This document shows positions 53,224 through 64,000 of a stretch of DNA of 64,000 nucleotides, in pieces. The stretch is from assembly GCA_000310025.1 (NCBI GenBank), contig FN649728.1, positions 3,564,173-3,628,172 on the forward strand. The letters run 5' to 3'. The stretch comes from Ectocarpus siliculosus (taxonomy: Eukaryota > Sar > Phaeophyceae > Ectocarpales > Ectocarpaceae). Position 1 is the first letter of the stretch. Each line of letters begins with the position of its first letter. The translations under genes were made by a program, and so were the position numbers. Under the pieces are notes generated by a model. That model searched no databases, had not been told where the DNA came from, and worked only from the letters and a program-made list of their open reading frames with translations.

Positions 53224-56200
53224 CGCACCGCTAGCGTGGCCGCCTCGATCTTGGCCGCAACTACAAGCGAGACGGCGTCCGACACGCCTTCCAGCAACCT
53301 CCAGTAACGCCTCGTCAGCTGCGTCTCCGCAAGCGCCTCCACCTTCCTAGTGTCATCCATGCGGAAGCCAACCCTTGCACCAACGTTTGGCATGATTTTC
53401 AAGTAGCGTGCGACGAAAACCACGGCAAGAAAGACCGGGAGCACGGGGTAGACGTGGGAGAATGGGCCGTTAGAATGAAGCGGGCACGACGCAAAAGGAA
53501 TTTCTTGTGCTGCACTCGAAACGCGCTACCGTTTCGTCAAGCATGGAAGGTACGAAGCGGAGCAAATACGATTTCGCGTCACATTGCGGCATGAAGGTGA
53601 CGGCGGACAGCTGAAATCAACTCCACACGTCGCAGCACGTAATACCCCGGTCAGGAAGCTAGAAGCTCCCACGGAATCTACACACTGCCATCGCTGCTTT
53701 TCACGGAGACCAACTCTGAAGCACCCAACCCTTACCTGTGCTTGTGCGGCACGGACGGCACAAACTGGACCGCAGACCTCGCCAGCAGGGTGACGATCCA
53801 GGGATGCAAGCACCGTAGGATCCGCCCATCCACAATTTCCGTCAGACCCACCCTACGCCTAGACTCGGCTGTCAATCTGGCCCTACGACTGTCGTGCCGA
53901 CTTCCCGCTATATTTTCCCTGATGGCGGGGTGGCCGGGCGACCCTCCTGCTTTTCTTCCCGATTCCTCCGCCGAAGATGCTCCCCGAGCTACCCGGAAGC
54001 TGCCGTCAGCCCACGTGTCGGGCGACCCTCCCTGTCTGCTGCTGGTGTGTCTGGAAGACGTTCTTTGGTGGGTGTTGTGGGAGGAACCAACTCGGGCCCT
54101 CGGGAAGCGGTGGGGTGAGGCCGTCGACGTTCTCGCCGCTGATTCTCCCGACATAAGAGGCATTTCGGCGAGGAGCGAGTGGGGAAAGACAGAGCCCACC
54201 CCCATGGGAAAGGGGGGGGGGTTGTTGGCATAGAATGAAAATTCTCAAGTCCAAGGAACCAGCGCAATCCTGAAAACCCTCTCAGAAGCTCATGGCGTGA
54301 TTCCGCCAATAGCGAAGTATCCGCAAAGAAAACATTATTGTTGAAGGCGTAACATTGAGTCTATTTTCGTTTGTTTGTTGCACTCAGGCGCGGTACGATG
54401 ATCGTTGGGGTTACAGACGTTGTGCGCCGGGAGTTTGGAGGCACGCCGAAATTTTCATGATAGTAGCAACGGTCATGGTTTCATTACAGCGGCTCTCACG
54501 CAAGCGCTACCAGCCATGCGACGACAAAGCGTCGCACTTCAACGTCGAGCCCATTCACGCTTGGCGTCTACTCGCACCGACTCACAGTGAGTTGTTCGGC
54601 CTTGCCCAGACGCACCGCGCGTTTCCAGAGCGACTTGCTCCGAAAGCAGGCCAACCGCTTGTTCCCGCTGAGACACGGCGGTTTCAAGTATTTGGTTGAG
54701 GTCGAGCAGCAGGCGCTCCCACGTTCCGGTCCTCGAGAGGAAGCGTAGGTGAGCACCGACGATCTCCGCGGGAGCGCGGGCTTTTATTTCGCAAACCAGA
54801 GAGCGCTTCTCCTTAGCGAGAACAGTAGCCCATGCTTGGAGCCTGCATACGGGGGGGACACGCCGGACGAATCTTGGGGGAGTAAAGGTGCAATTTGAAA
54901 GAGAGAGAGAGACGTCGTCGATGTCGGGAGCAGCACGCGTATTTTCTGGTTTGTTCGCGCTTGTTTGACTACGGAATTAATTCGATGCAACTTCTCACTG
55001 TCTTGGCCATTCGGAGTTTCACCCTCGCTCTTGGAGACACAAACGGGTGTCCCGGCCAACGAGAAAATAAATCGCTGTGGAGAGTGTGAATCGAGGCTGA
55101 TGAAAACTTTCCAAACTACATGTAGCTGGCCACGCTTGGGGAGTTTTCGTCATGTGTATTCTTCCACCTATATCCCGTTCTGCGGTGAATTCACCGGACG
55201 GCTAGGCCATGGGACTGCAATGCTGCTCACTGGGCTACCCTGGTTGTGTGTGCGTGTGTGTTGCCCCTCGCTAACCTCTTGGCCATCCGGGCCGTCACGC
55301 GTTCCCGGAGAGCAGCTTTTCGGCTCCGGCGGTGAGCGAGAAAACGAACCAAGCGACCGAAGTAGTACCTCTGCCGGAGACCCCCTCGCCACGAGCCCAC
55401 GTTGTACGCCACGGCCAAGCTCCAACTTGCGCTTGCGTAAGGCGCATCCTGCCCCCAAGGAAACAGAACGCGGCATGTTTTCACCTCAACCTCAAATTGC
55501 TAAAGACCTAAATATTGCCGAATCTGCACGATGCGAGTGCCTATGCGGACCCTGGAACGCTTCGGGATATTTTCGGCCCTCCCAGCAGGTCCGTACCCCG
55601 GTCCCGTAACCTCAATGTGTGGCACATACACAGAAGGCAGCAGGTGTATTCACAGTAGGACGCGGACGTCGTCAGGGGTCACTTTGAGCTGTGCCTCAAG
55701 AACCCCATACCATTTCCTTCTTTCTCGCAGGCCTGCCGTCTCGATGAAATCTTCATGGAGGTGTTGTCGTTGTCACAGCTATCTCAAAAACAAAATAGTC
55801 GAATCCAGATGAAGTTCATTTTTTCCCTTCCCTTCAAGCCAGTAGTTTTTTGCGACAAATAGTTCGGCCGTCATTTCCCCCGTCCCTTCCCCTCGTCAAG
55901 GAAAGTTTTTGTCACAGCCATGTTTCTCCGAGAACAAACAGAATCTTCGGGTTGATAGACATGTTCCTGCATAAAGACTAATTTGCTCATGGACGCGGTG
56001 CCTGGAAACTCTCCGCTGGCCAAGACTATCTGCCGATCAACACTCGGTTGAACGGAATCGTGAGGGGTGTTTTCCCATGTACTTTCAGGGATGACACTCA
56101 ACGCCAACTCAATATCACGTACGATATTAAAGCTAACTTGAGGACGGACTCGCCTTTCCAGTGAGCTCAGCGAACACTGCGCGGCGCGCTACGCCGTCAT

Positions 56201-57969
56201 CGTCTTCGTTGGAGCTTCGACTTACCACCCGCGCTACGAGTCCGGCGACATCTCCAAGTTGCTTCATTTTGTTTGGCGGGTGCTCGAATTTCAATCGGGA
56301 CATCGAAGACTTCCACCTTCGTACAAATTCGGGTAGTTGGGAAATGAGATGAGGGGGTGTTTCTCGTCATTGCTCACGGTGGCGTACAACCACAGGTCCC
56401 GGGCAGCCCTACCGAGGCGAGACCTGGCACGTTGGTGGATTCAAACAAGCGCGAATAGAGCAGGGTGGAACCGAACGGTTTGCGCCACCCATGCATACCC
56501 TAAAAATTTAACCCTTTACGGCCCCAGCAACACTCTGGCGAGCCGAGCAATACGAAACGTTTCTCAGCACCCAGAGGCAGCGACTTCGTGAACATCGGGT
56601 CAGGGGCAAGAGTGGAATGATAGTGGTAGTCGCCACGTGCCACCGCCAACGCGCACCTGTCTGCCCTCTCCTGCCGCTCTCTGGCCGTTTTGGCTTTCCA
56701 CTCGGATTGATGCGCTTCCTGTTGCGCCTGGCCCCGTTCGAATATCCGCCTTGTCCTACGGGCACGGAAAAGGCGCTGCCCAGGTGATGGTGACGAAGCG
56801 GGATGGGAGCATGGGTGGGGCTAGATGGGGAAGTTGATTGGGCATGGACCGGCGTTCGTTCGTGCCGGGGATATGAGGTGGAGGGCTTAGGACGGATTGC
56901 GCTCTCGAGGAATTTCAGCCCCTCCAAATGGACCGTATGCTCGCTCGGTGTCGACATAGTGCCACCCTCGAGTCGGTTTGGGAGGGGGGTTCCGGCCGAG
57001 AGTGGAAGGACAGAGTTGCGGCAAGTTTGGGGTTAGTCCTAGGGCAGGCTCGGTTTCGGGGCTTTCGGCAAGCATCTGTCTCGTCTTTCGAGTACAGGAC
57101 TCGAACAAGAAGGGCTTATGTGGCCGATGTTGTGCCGATTCTTTCTTGCACCAATGCTCACTCGAGTAGGATAGTGGATGTTTTGTTGTAACATTGGAGA
57201 GACCAAATTGGGGAGGGGCTGTTGGGATTGAACATGACAAACGTGTTGGTGGGGCAACACGATGACAGAAACGCGGTGAGTGTCGCCACTTTTCAAAGGT
57301 TGAACGGAGATGTATTAGTGCGTTACCGCAGGTTGAAGACGTTGTTCTGGGCATATCGAAAGGCTCAATACTTCTCCTCGAGACGGAAAACCTCATCATG
57401 AGAGGAATGCTCCAGGCCCCAATTGTTTGAAAAAGCGATGGTAGCCTGAAACGATAGCCTGGAGTGTTAATCCTGGGTGTCGGCCCTGTTCCTACACGGC
57501 TAGGGCATAGAACCTCACGAGCGACGGAAGATTAACATATCTGGTTGGTATGGGTAGTACCGTGGTTTTTCTCCGAAATGAAATCAACGAAAAGGAACGA
57601 CGGACGCTGGGGTACGACACCTCATCACGGAAGGGCAACCGACCTGTTGTAGGTGCCGGGCCCTTCGGATGACGGGTAGGCAAAGCGGGGGCGGAAAGCA
57701 TGTTTCATTCGATGCTATCCCTCGACACCAACTCCGGCTCTACCACCGTCGGATGGAAGTTGTAGTTTTTCGTGGGTATTCAATAGAGGTTCGAGAGATA
57801 GAACAAGCACAATCCGCTTGAATGCAAGGACGGGTCGCCCTGTGGCTCATTCACCTGCATCCTGATTATCTCCGGCAGCACGAAATTACCCTGGCACTCT
57901 AAGTTCGCCAAGCCCCTCAGGGTCACGCCCAAGCGAGATTTGTTCCTTCGCAAATGCGCTTCGTTTTCC
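49508..57969 (-). CDS. Large helix-rich protein, family unknown; both ends missing
   Basis: Minus-strand exons agreeing in phase: 57969-57855 (ENEAHLRRNKSRLGVTL, VLPEIIRMQ), 57346-57327 (20-nt exon, tentative), 56755-56657 (FERGQAQQEAHQSEWKAKT), a tentative exon about 56170-56110, 55732-55654 (LRERRKWYGVLEAQLKVTPD), 55448-55369, 54780-54586 (TGTWERLLLDLNQILETAVS), 54138-53778 (Ser/Arg-rich, then LTEIVDGRILRCLHPWIVTL), 53373-53229 (RMDDTRKVEALAETQLTRRY), 52017-51880 (VKESLDLFIVHAAYACVLHP), 51405-51130 (Lys/Arg-rich linker and DDDLATKIASLLRRLMSAFE), 50653-50557, 50333 to 50188 or 50179, and 49714-49508 (FNFYLAELATEKLCVWPRVW). The content is helical and partly coiled-coil with one hydrophobic Gly-rich piece in 52017-51880. 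I do not recognise the family. The right end may join the exons at 60-61.5 kb; the left end continues below 49508. Confidence 0.55.
53192..53224 (+). repeat. (AAC)11; GTT run directly after a splice donor
   Basis: Eleven AAC units; in the sense of the minus-strand gene it is a GTT run beginning about five bases into the intron after exon 53373-53229. Confidence 0.95.
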
Positions 57970-58599
57970 CTGTTTTCAGCATGAGGAACGTTGTAAATAC
58001 CAAACCAAACACCATGGGCACTTGAACAAACGCGCAAAGCACTAGAGGCAATAGCGAGAGTCACAACTTCAGCGCGAAGGCCACAGAGTGAGGTCCATCA
58101 CTTTCGGCATTTTGTCGTCATGACAAAGGATCATTTTCACAGTTCATTCGACTGGTCGGCTACTGACACGAATGGTGCTATCTAAACCTTCCCATCTATG
58201 ATGCTTGTAATGTTCGAAACTCCAATGACAAGAACTACTTCTACCTCCACGGTTTCTCACCGCTCCTAAGGCTAACACGTTTCCCTGCTACGTTGCTCTC
58301 ATATTCAAACGTTGGCACTCACAGTTTCCTTCGAAACTGAGATTGTGCAGGAGCATGCTAAATCATTGCTTTGGCCATGAAATCTTTCAGCCGCGACGTT
58401 GTCCTCCTGTAACCGCTCCGACTTTCTCACGTCTCACGCCGCCCTCGTCGAAATCATACGTTAGGTAGAGGCCGGCAGTACACAGGGATTGCCCTCGACG
58501 CGAAGTGCGTCCAACAAAATCCATACTGTTGCTGGTGCAACCGAACGTCCACACCTCCAGGACAGAGTAGTGTTTGGCCTGGCGGAGGCGGATGGCGTC

Positions 58600-59793
58600 T
58601 CACCGTTTCTTGCGCTCCTCAGACGGCAATATAGGCCATCGTACAGCCCTGCCAGTCGTCCGTCTCGCATTTGTCCACGCGTTTTTCTCGTCAGGTGGCT
58701 CGCCTTCTCCCCTCTCTTCCTCCCAGGTCCAGGCCAGTTCCGGCGCAGGGTCACCTGTGCTGTCGCCTTGCGTTCTTGTTCTGGCGGACTGCTGGAAGCT
58801 CCATGGGGTCGAAACGGCCGAGCCAGCGGTGTGGGGAGACCGGCTCGTGGTCGGCGACACCAAAACCGAATAGGTTTCCGGACTTTCGCCACATGCACTG
58901 TCCTTCGTTCTTCTCGTCGCGGAACTGCTCCCTGTTGTTCCTGCTGTCGTGGTTCTCCCGGTGTATCCGCCGGAGGCTGGTGTCCCTGCAGCAGTCGTCG
59001 TTCTTGGGGTCGCCGGAGAGCTCCGTGCGCTCGAAACCGTCGAACAAGCGGTGTGGTTAGACCGGTTCGGGGTCGGGGACGACGACGCCCAAGAGTCGTC
59101 CGCACTTCTGCTTTTGTTTTCCCCCATCGTTGTCCCTGTCACGGAGCTTCTTCTTGTGTCTGCCGTCATGGTTTTCCCGGTGGATCCGCCGGTGGCTGAT
59201 GGTGTCCCTGCCATCGTCGTTCTTCCGGTCGTCCCCCTCGCGGAGGAGGAGGAGAAGGAGGCAGAGGGGGGGGCTATCGGCGACACCCCGGCAGCAATCG
59301 CCCACGGGAGTCCTCCTGCCACTTCCGGCTGGTAAACCACGCCCGTCCCTGTGGGGGATTCAACGCCAACCGTAGACTTCGAACGCCCTTCATCCCCGTG
59401 TTCTTCTGGTTCCCGCTGCCTCTGCCCAGTCCCCACCAGCAGCCAGCGTTTTCTGCGAGCGAAACACCGCATCTCTTCCTGCACTACACGAGCTGCGGCA
59501 TCCCTCAACGCCCACAGCACAATCGTCGCCTCCCTCTCGGCAGCTTGTGCAGCCTCGCTACTGTTGTTGCCCCGTCTTGCATCTTGTGCTCCTCCCTTCG
59601 GCGTGCGGCCGGGTGTACATTTCCCGCTGTTTGGTGCTTCCGCTGAAGCTGCATCTTCCCCCTCCCTGGAATCTGGTCCCTGGTCAGGCCGCTCGGTATC
59701 GTCACTGACGATAGCCCTCTGAACCACAACCTCTGTTTTGGCGGCTGGATGAGATGACGAAGGCAAAGCGACGACGCCATCGGTCGACGTCAT
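58600..59793 (-). CDS. Low-complexity protein with Ala/Glu helix and internal repeats; unknown function
   Basis: The ATG at 59793 has a good context (GCCGCCATGA) and opens a frame of 397 codons without introns. The N-terminal half looks coding: an acidic linker (DDTERPDQGPDSREGEDAAS) and a helix (SEAAQAAEREATIVLWALRD then ARVVQEEMRCFARRKRWLL). The C-terminal half is Ser/Thr/Gly-rich and comes from a DNA repeat of about 220 bp that keeps several frames open, so the true frame there is uncertain; alternative minus-strand frames at 59057-59305 and 58751-59047 give a charged peptide (RRIHRENHDGRHKKK and RRIHRENHDSRNNRE). A splice inside the repeat is possible. The same frame stays open upstream to 60291, so this may be one exon of a larger gene. 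No family recognised. Confidence 0.45.
   Translation of the reverse strand: MTSTDGVVALPSSSHPAAKTEVVVQRAIVSDDTERPDQGPDSREGEDAASAEAPNSGKCTPGRTPKGGAQDARRGNNSSEAAQAAEREATIVLWALRDAAARVVQEEMRCFARRKRWLLVGTGQRQREPEEHGDEGRSKSTVGVESPTGTGVVYQPEVAGGLPWAIAAGVSPIAPPSASFSSSSARGTTGRTTMAGTPSATGGSTGKTMTADTRRSSVTGTTMGENKSRSADDSWASSSPTPNRSNHTACSTVSSARSSPATPRTTTAAGTPASGGYTGRTTTAGTTGSSSATRRTKDSACGESPETYSVLVSPTTSRSPHTAGSAVSTPWSFQQSARTRTQGDSTGDPAPELAWTWEEERGEGEPPDEKNAWTNARRTTGRAVRWPILPSEERKKR
58790..59260. repeat. Imperfect direct repeat, period about 219-222 bp
   Basis: GCGGTGTGG at 58826 recurs at 59048 (222 bp), flanked by CGAAACGGCCGAGCCA against CGAAACCGTCGAACAA. GGTTCTCCCGGTG at 58951 recurs as GGTTTTCCCGGTG at 59170 (219 bp). 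Both offsets are multiples of three, as expected for a repeat kept in frame. A little under two copies are visible. Confidence 0.7.
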
Positions 59794-60490
59794 GGCGGCA
59801 TCACTGCCGAAAAGTGGCGGGCTTGCTGCGGCACGGTTTCGTCGACGGTGCTTTCTGCTGCGGCAGGTCAAGTTTGATAGAGTGGGCACTAAACCCCTGA
59901 GGCCATTGTACGCGTCCAGAATGGCCATTAAGCGGGACAAGAGGATCGCCCGGCGATCTCCAATGCCGAAAGGAGATCTGGTATCGTTTAGCGAGGGGGG
60001 GGTGGCTATGAGTGTAACCGAGCATAGAGGCGTAGGTTGAAAATATGAGACGAAATTGATACTTGCAAGGTCGTTGGATTTTGTTGCTTGGCCCGCGTTC
60101 TTCTTTCCTGGCAAATGTGCGCAGAAATCAATTCCTAGACGGTACAGGAATGCGTGCAGCTCATTCCGCTTTGGCGACACCTTGTAATCAATGTCAACTA
60201 ACAGACGACACTTGCAGCATCCCGGCAGAGACAAGAAATGGCCCACGTCGCCGCAAGAGAGGGTATCCCTGACAGAAGAAGCCCAGAGCACCTGTCCATT
60301 CTATTCTAAGGGTCAATCTCTCACCCGACACCCAACCCCGCAAGCAGAAGTATTGTGTAGACCCGGTGCAAGCGTTATGGAAAAAAGGAATCGATGGCAG
60401 AACCTCTTGGCAAACGTCCAGTGAGCCTGACAACGAAAAACATCGAATTGTTTTACAACAGCTTCAAGGATACCTCGCTGGACCCCTCAC

Positions 60491-61511
60491 ATCTGTGGCG
60501 GCCCTTGCGCGACATAGATGTGCAGCGCCGGCCGCACAAGCTCTCGAAACACCCGCCTTTGAGGACGTCCCCTCGCGTGTCTCTGGAGGCACACGGCCGC
60601 CATCCTTCTGAGGTACCTCTCTCTCGGCGATTTTATCTCAGGGTCCTCATCACGGCAACACCGACGACCAACAGCAGCCTAAGCCGCCGCAACACACGCA
60701 TCGAGCAAACCCAGGGTCGACATCAACCAGATTCGTTGCGTGCGACGGAGCCAATGGGTCATCATCTTACTTGGCCCTGCGGATAAGTGCTTAGCAGTAC
60801 GATCACACGGGAAAATCGGCTTCGCGGTTTGTCCCTCCGCAAACGAGCCGGACACACGGACCCCGTACGCTGCCCTTTGTGTCTCCGTCGTTCGATAGCA
60901 AGCCCATCAAAACCTGCCGAAACTCTATTCGAACGAGGGAGGAACCTACGCAACACCAACGAAGGGAATTCGATCAAATGCAAGGCGGTTGATCTCGTTT
61001 GCGTTTTCAACTCCATGCCAAACTTGGCGGTGAAGTGCTCGTGTCTGAGCTCTAACCTTTTGTCCCATACTCACGCGACTTTCGTTCTGTCTCGAACGAA
61101 TTGCGCACGACGCGTTGGCTAAGCTGTGGGATTGATTGGTGCCTCGATTGTAAATTTTCATGCGATCCTTGTCCGTACCTTTAGACCTCATTGCCAACAG
61201 ATCGCAATCCCCTGTCTCTAAAGGAGTGCGTTATACCCACCTTCCTCTCTCCGCCGTTCTCCATCCCCTCTGGCGTTTCAGGACCACTGGCTTCTCTTGC
61301 ATTATCCATTAGTCCCCCGGCTATGGCCTGCCCCTTGCCTGTCTCCTGATCGTAATCTAGGGCCGCAGCAGCTCTCTTCTGACCTTGGGCTTTGATGGCC
61401 GCTCGGAGTTCACTACGAACGCGCGCCATGTATAACGTGTGCCCCATTTGCCCGATGACAGCTCGCACTTCGTCTACATGTGCGGTTATTTGCTGTCGGT
61501 CTTCCGTATCA
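60491..61511 (-). CDS. Candidate exons of an unrecognised minus-strand gene
   Basis: Three exons join in phase 0: 61511-61241 (helical: HVDEVRAVIGQMGHTLYMAR then VRSELRAAIKAQGQKRAAAA), 60913-60869 (VLMGLLSNDGDTKGS) and 60607-60491 (KDGGRVPPETREGTSSKAGV). The first needs two bases from an upstream exon and so is not the start. A further phase-0 piece may lie near 59912-59820 (GFSAHSIKLDLPQQKAP), whose two-base carry would fit the exon starting at 57969; in that case this is the 5' part of the helix-rich gene and the 58600-59793 frame would be intronic. I cannot decide between these arrangements. Confidence 0.4.
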
Positions 61512-61706
61512 CTACCGAAATACCAAACGAAAGGGCGTGAACGGACGGAGGTCGAAGCACAGGTTAACGGCAGCTACAAGTGTGGAGTGGAGGAAACATT
61601 TCTGAGATATTACCTCATCCATTCAAATGGAATCTGGTGTCCGAGTGTTCCCAATAGAAAGATAGGAAACCAGCGACAACATAGAACGTGTTCAAATAAA
61701 CCGCAT

Positions 61707-63163
61707 CTTGGACAATAGACCACGTCTACTGCCATTGTATTAAATAGGATTATATCTAATAGACGTGTCTATTGGCGTCGGTGATAGCTGTCGAAGGTTA
61801 ATTTCTCACACTACTGTCACAGACCGAGCCTATATACAGACATGTGTGTTGTCTATTGCGACCTGCGATGTCTATCGATCAGCATTCTGCTCAAGTCTGT
61901 TGTAGCCATCAACGTCCATCGATAAGCAGTTTGACAATACATTGCGACCAACAATGGCTGTGAACGTGTGGTGTGCGAAATCTGTTGTGGCTCGCAATGT
62001 CCACCGAAAGACAGATAGGAAATCTATGGTTGCTAGTAATGTCTATCGATAGACAATCGGCGATTCTCTGGAATGCCGTTCGACAGTTAGTCGGCGATTC
62101 TATTGTGGCCGGCAATGCCCTTTGATAGACAGTTTGTGCTGATCGACTGAGGGCAACAATGCTCTTTGGCCGCAGAAAATCGGAACAGTGGTCGTCCTAG
62201 GGCCGGGCGTCAGTTGCCATTGCTATACTATTTCAGATGTCAAATGAGTGATGATTACCCTGTGTACAAGTAATGTGTTTGTACCCTGGACAATAGAAAA
62301 GAAATAGAACATTGTGGCTACAGCATCTCTAAAAGAGTAGTTGTTAATAGACATTGCTGGCTGTGGTAGAATTCGCAGGCTGTCGTTCAATAGATGCTTT
62401 TGGCAGCAATAGACGTCGCAGGTTGTCTTCCGATAGACATTGTTGACTGCCAAGACTTTGCAGACTTTCTTTCGGCATCTCTTGTAGACAGCAAGAGATG
62501 CTGCCGGCTGTGGTCCGATAGACATTGGTGGCTGCAACATACTCATCCTCCACTCTTTCGATATATGTTGTTGGCAACAATAGATGTCGCAGACCATCAG
62601 CCGATAAAGATGGTGGACAACAATAGATTGGTACCCGGTCTTCCAATAGACATTGTTGGCAACAAATGATTTCGAAAGCTTTCTTTCGGTAGACATTGTT
62701 GGGAGTTCTATTAACTGGAAGCCTTGAAAACATTTTTCGTGATGGAAGGAAGTGGATATTGGTACAAACTAAAGGATATTTGACCTTATTGCCGTTGAAA
62801 TGTCTATCGGTGCTGTCTTTCGAAACCTATCGCTATCGACAATGTCTTTCGATAGAACGCTAAAAACCTATTGTAGTCAACAATGCATATTGATATTTCT
62901 TGAGAAAACCCCTTGCCTTTGACAATGGATATCGATAGAACCTTTGAGAGTTTATTGTCACCTACAAAAGACATCGATAGACACCTTCGCAAATCTATTG
63001 CGGTTGACAATGGATGTCGACAGAGCATTTGGAAATCTATCGTTATTGACAATGGATATCGATAGAAACCGTTCCAAACTATTGTTTCTGGCAAGGGATA
63101 TCGATAGTTTTTTTTAGTGGTCCATTTGTAGCAACAATAGACCGTATTTCCTCTATTGTCCAG
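61707..63163. mobile_element. Foldback-like element of inverted 42-bp minisatellite arrays
   Basis: Three arrays share a unit of 41-45 bp built on CAATGTCTATCGATAGACA. Array A (61867-62130) and array C (62797-63107) have it on the plus strand; array B (62341-62702) has it on the minus strand. In C the motif starts at 62840, 62881, 62923, 62965, 63008, 63050 and 63092. CTGGACAATAGA at 62286-62297 is the exact reverse complement of TCTATTGTCCAG at 63152-63163, and a near copy (TTGGACAATAGA) lies at 61708-61719. Arrays B and C would thus form the arms of an 878-bp foldback structure around a centre near 62710-62790. No transposase and no target-site duplication were found; open frames inside merely read through the repeats. 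Confidence 0.6.
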
Positions 63164-64000
63164 TGTGTGGTGCAAATGACATAGAAACAACAAACAGTCA
63201 CTGCAAAGATATATTTCTCGGATCGTACGGAGTACGGGGTAGTTGGTGGGTTGGAATTTGGTGAGAAATAATTGTGAGGTTGATGCCTTCAGAACGAAGT
63301 TATTAGGACCTCAGCCCAGTACCTCCTCTCCCATCCTCTTCCAGTGGAGAGAGGTATCGTCATCTTGGTCAAAGGCGGAACCAAGTAAGGCATATTGAAC
63401 GAGGGTAGAAAAGACGCATAGAGGCTTCCGTCATGTATGGCCCTAAACCCCACGTTCTGGCAAACAACAACCTCGGAGTTCAACCTCGGAGTTCAACTCT
63501 TTCATTGTCTGCATATGTAGAACAGAGGCTGGCACAAACAGGGTTGGTATTCAGACAGACCAACCCTTTGCATGAAACACAGCAATGGTACAGGGCCAAC
63601 GCATAGACTACCTATCGCCCACCCCTTTGTTGCCTTCTGCGTTAGCAGTGGCGCATCAGTACGCGAATATTTGTGTGTGTGTGTGCCATCTTCTGTGTGT
63701 CGATTCCAGCTACTGCTGTCCCGGGCGTTTTCCTCCATACGGGCGGTGCGCGCACACGTCGACACTCGACACAACAACACCAAGCCGCAGGGATCCAAGA
63801 AACCTCAGTCAGAAACGCACACAGAAGCAAGTGAAGGCAGTGGCTGCTACATACGAAAAGAACCAAATCCCTTCTACACACGTTATTCCTCGAGTGGCAG
63901 TCATTCGTTTTGACCGTCAATAGCCCCCCCCCCCCCCCCGAAAGATTCCTATATTGCCGTACACACGCTTTAGAGGAGCTGTCGTTGCTGGATAGAGACG
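63164..64000. other. Right edge, no gene identified
   Basis: Overlapping frames at 63572-63923 on both strands have no recognisable content. A C homopolymer of about 15 bp lies at 63926-63940 and a short TG run near 63673. Nothing else is supported. Confidence 0.4.

Noticed and set aside
58489-59199. Plus-strand 236-aa ORF
   Set aside because: It overlaps the minus-strand repeat, where every frame is open because of composition, and shows no coding motif.
62223-63193. Minus-strand ORFs of 129-157 aa
   Set aside because: They are translations of the 42-bp minisatellite and reflect its lack of stops rather than a protein.

Overview
This window reads as nuclear DNA of an intron-rich eukaryote, most likely a stramenopile and probably a brown alga (Ectocarpus-like). 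This is an inference from three things: many short exons (20-650 bp) separated by introns of a few hundred bp to over 2 kb with GT/AG borders; a signal-peptide-plus-Phe presequence of the kind used for plastid import in algae with secondary plastids; and a conserved domain I associate with diatom and oomycete proteins. There are no operons, no ribosome binding sites and no bacterial features. I built the gene models by hand, joining exons only where reading phase, splice sites and protein content agreed.

Layout: (1) 352-9598, minus strand: protein-only RNase P (PRORP), 12 phase-consistent exons, 3' end beyond the left edge. (2) 9986-12990, plus strand: OPA3-like mitochondrial protein, five exons, head to head with PRORP across 387 bp. 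(3) 14759-27997, minus strand: a 17-exon gene for a protein of about 1149 aa with a conserved GKWT...CDPMRISKKF domain inside long Ala/Ser/Pro/Gln-rich segments. (4) 27998-34890: mostly gene-free, with repeats. (5) About 34.9-46.0 kb, plus strand: a multi-pass membrane protein with a split C-terminal RGS domain, probably a receptor-like regulator of heterotrimeric G proteins. (6) 46.0-49.5 kb: gene-poor and repeat-bearing. (7) 49508-57969, minus strand: a many-exon, helix-rich protein I do not recognise. (8) 58600-59793, minus strand: a long open frame with an internal repeat of about 220 bp; candidate exons of a further minus-strand gene lie at 60491-61511. (9) 61.7-63.2 kb: 42-bp minisatellite arrays in opposite orientations with short terminal inverted repeats, resembling a foldback element.

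Genes 1 and 2 are both organelle genes (tRNA 5' processing and mitochondrial morphology) and may share a promoter. The RGS gene points to heterotrimeric G-protein signalling. Trinucleotide repeats are everywhere: CAG/CTG runs lie in coding sequence (poly-Leu, poly-Ser, poly-Ala, poly-Gln), and GTT/TTG runs sit on the sense strand just inside introns near splice donors.
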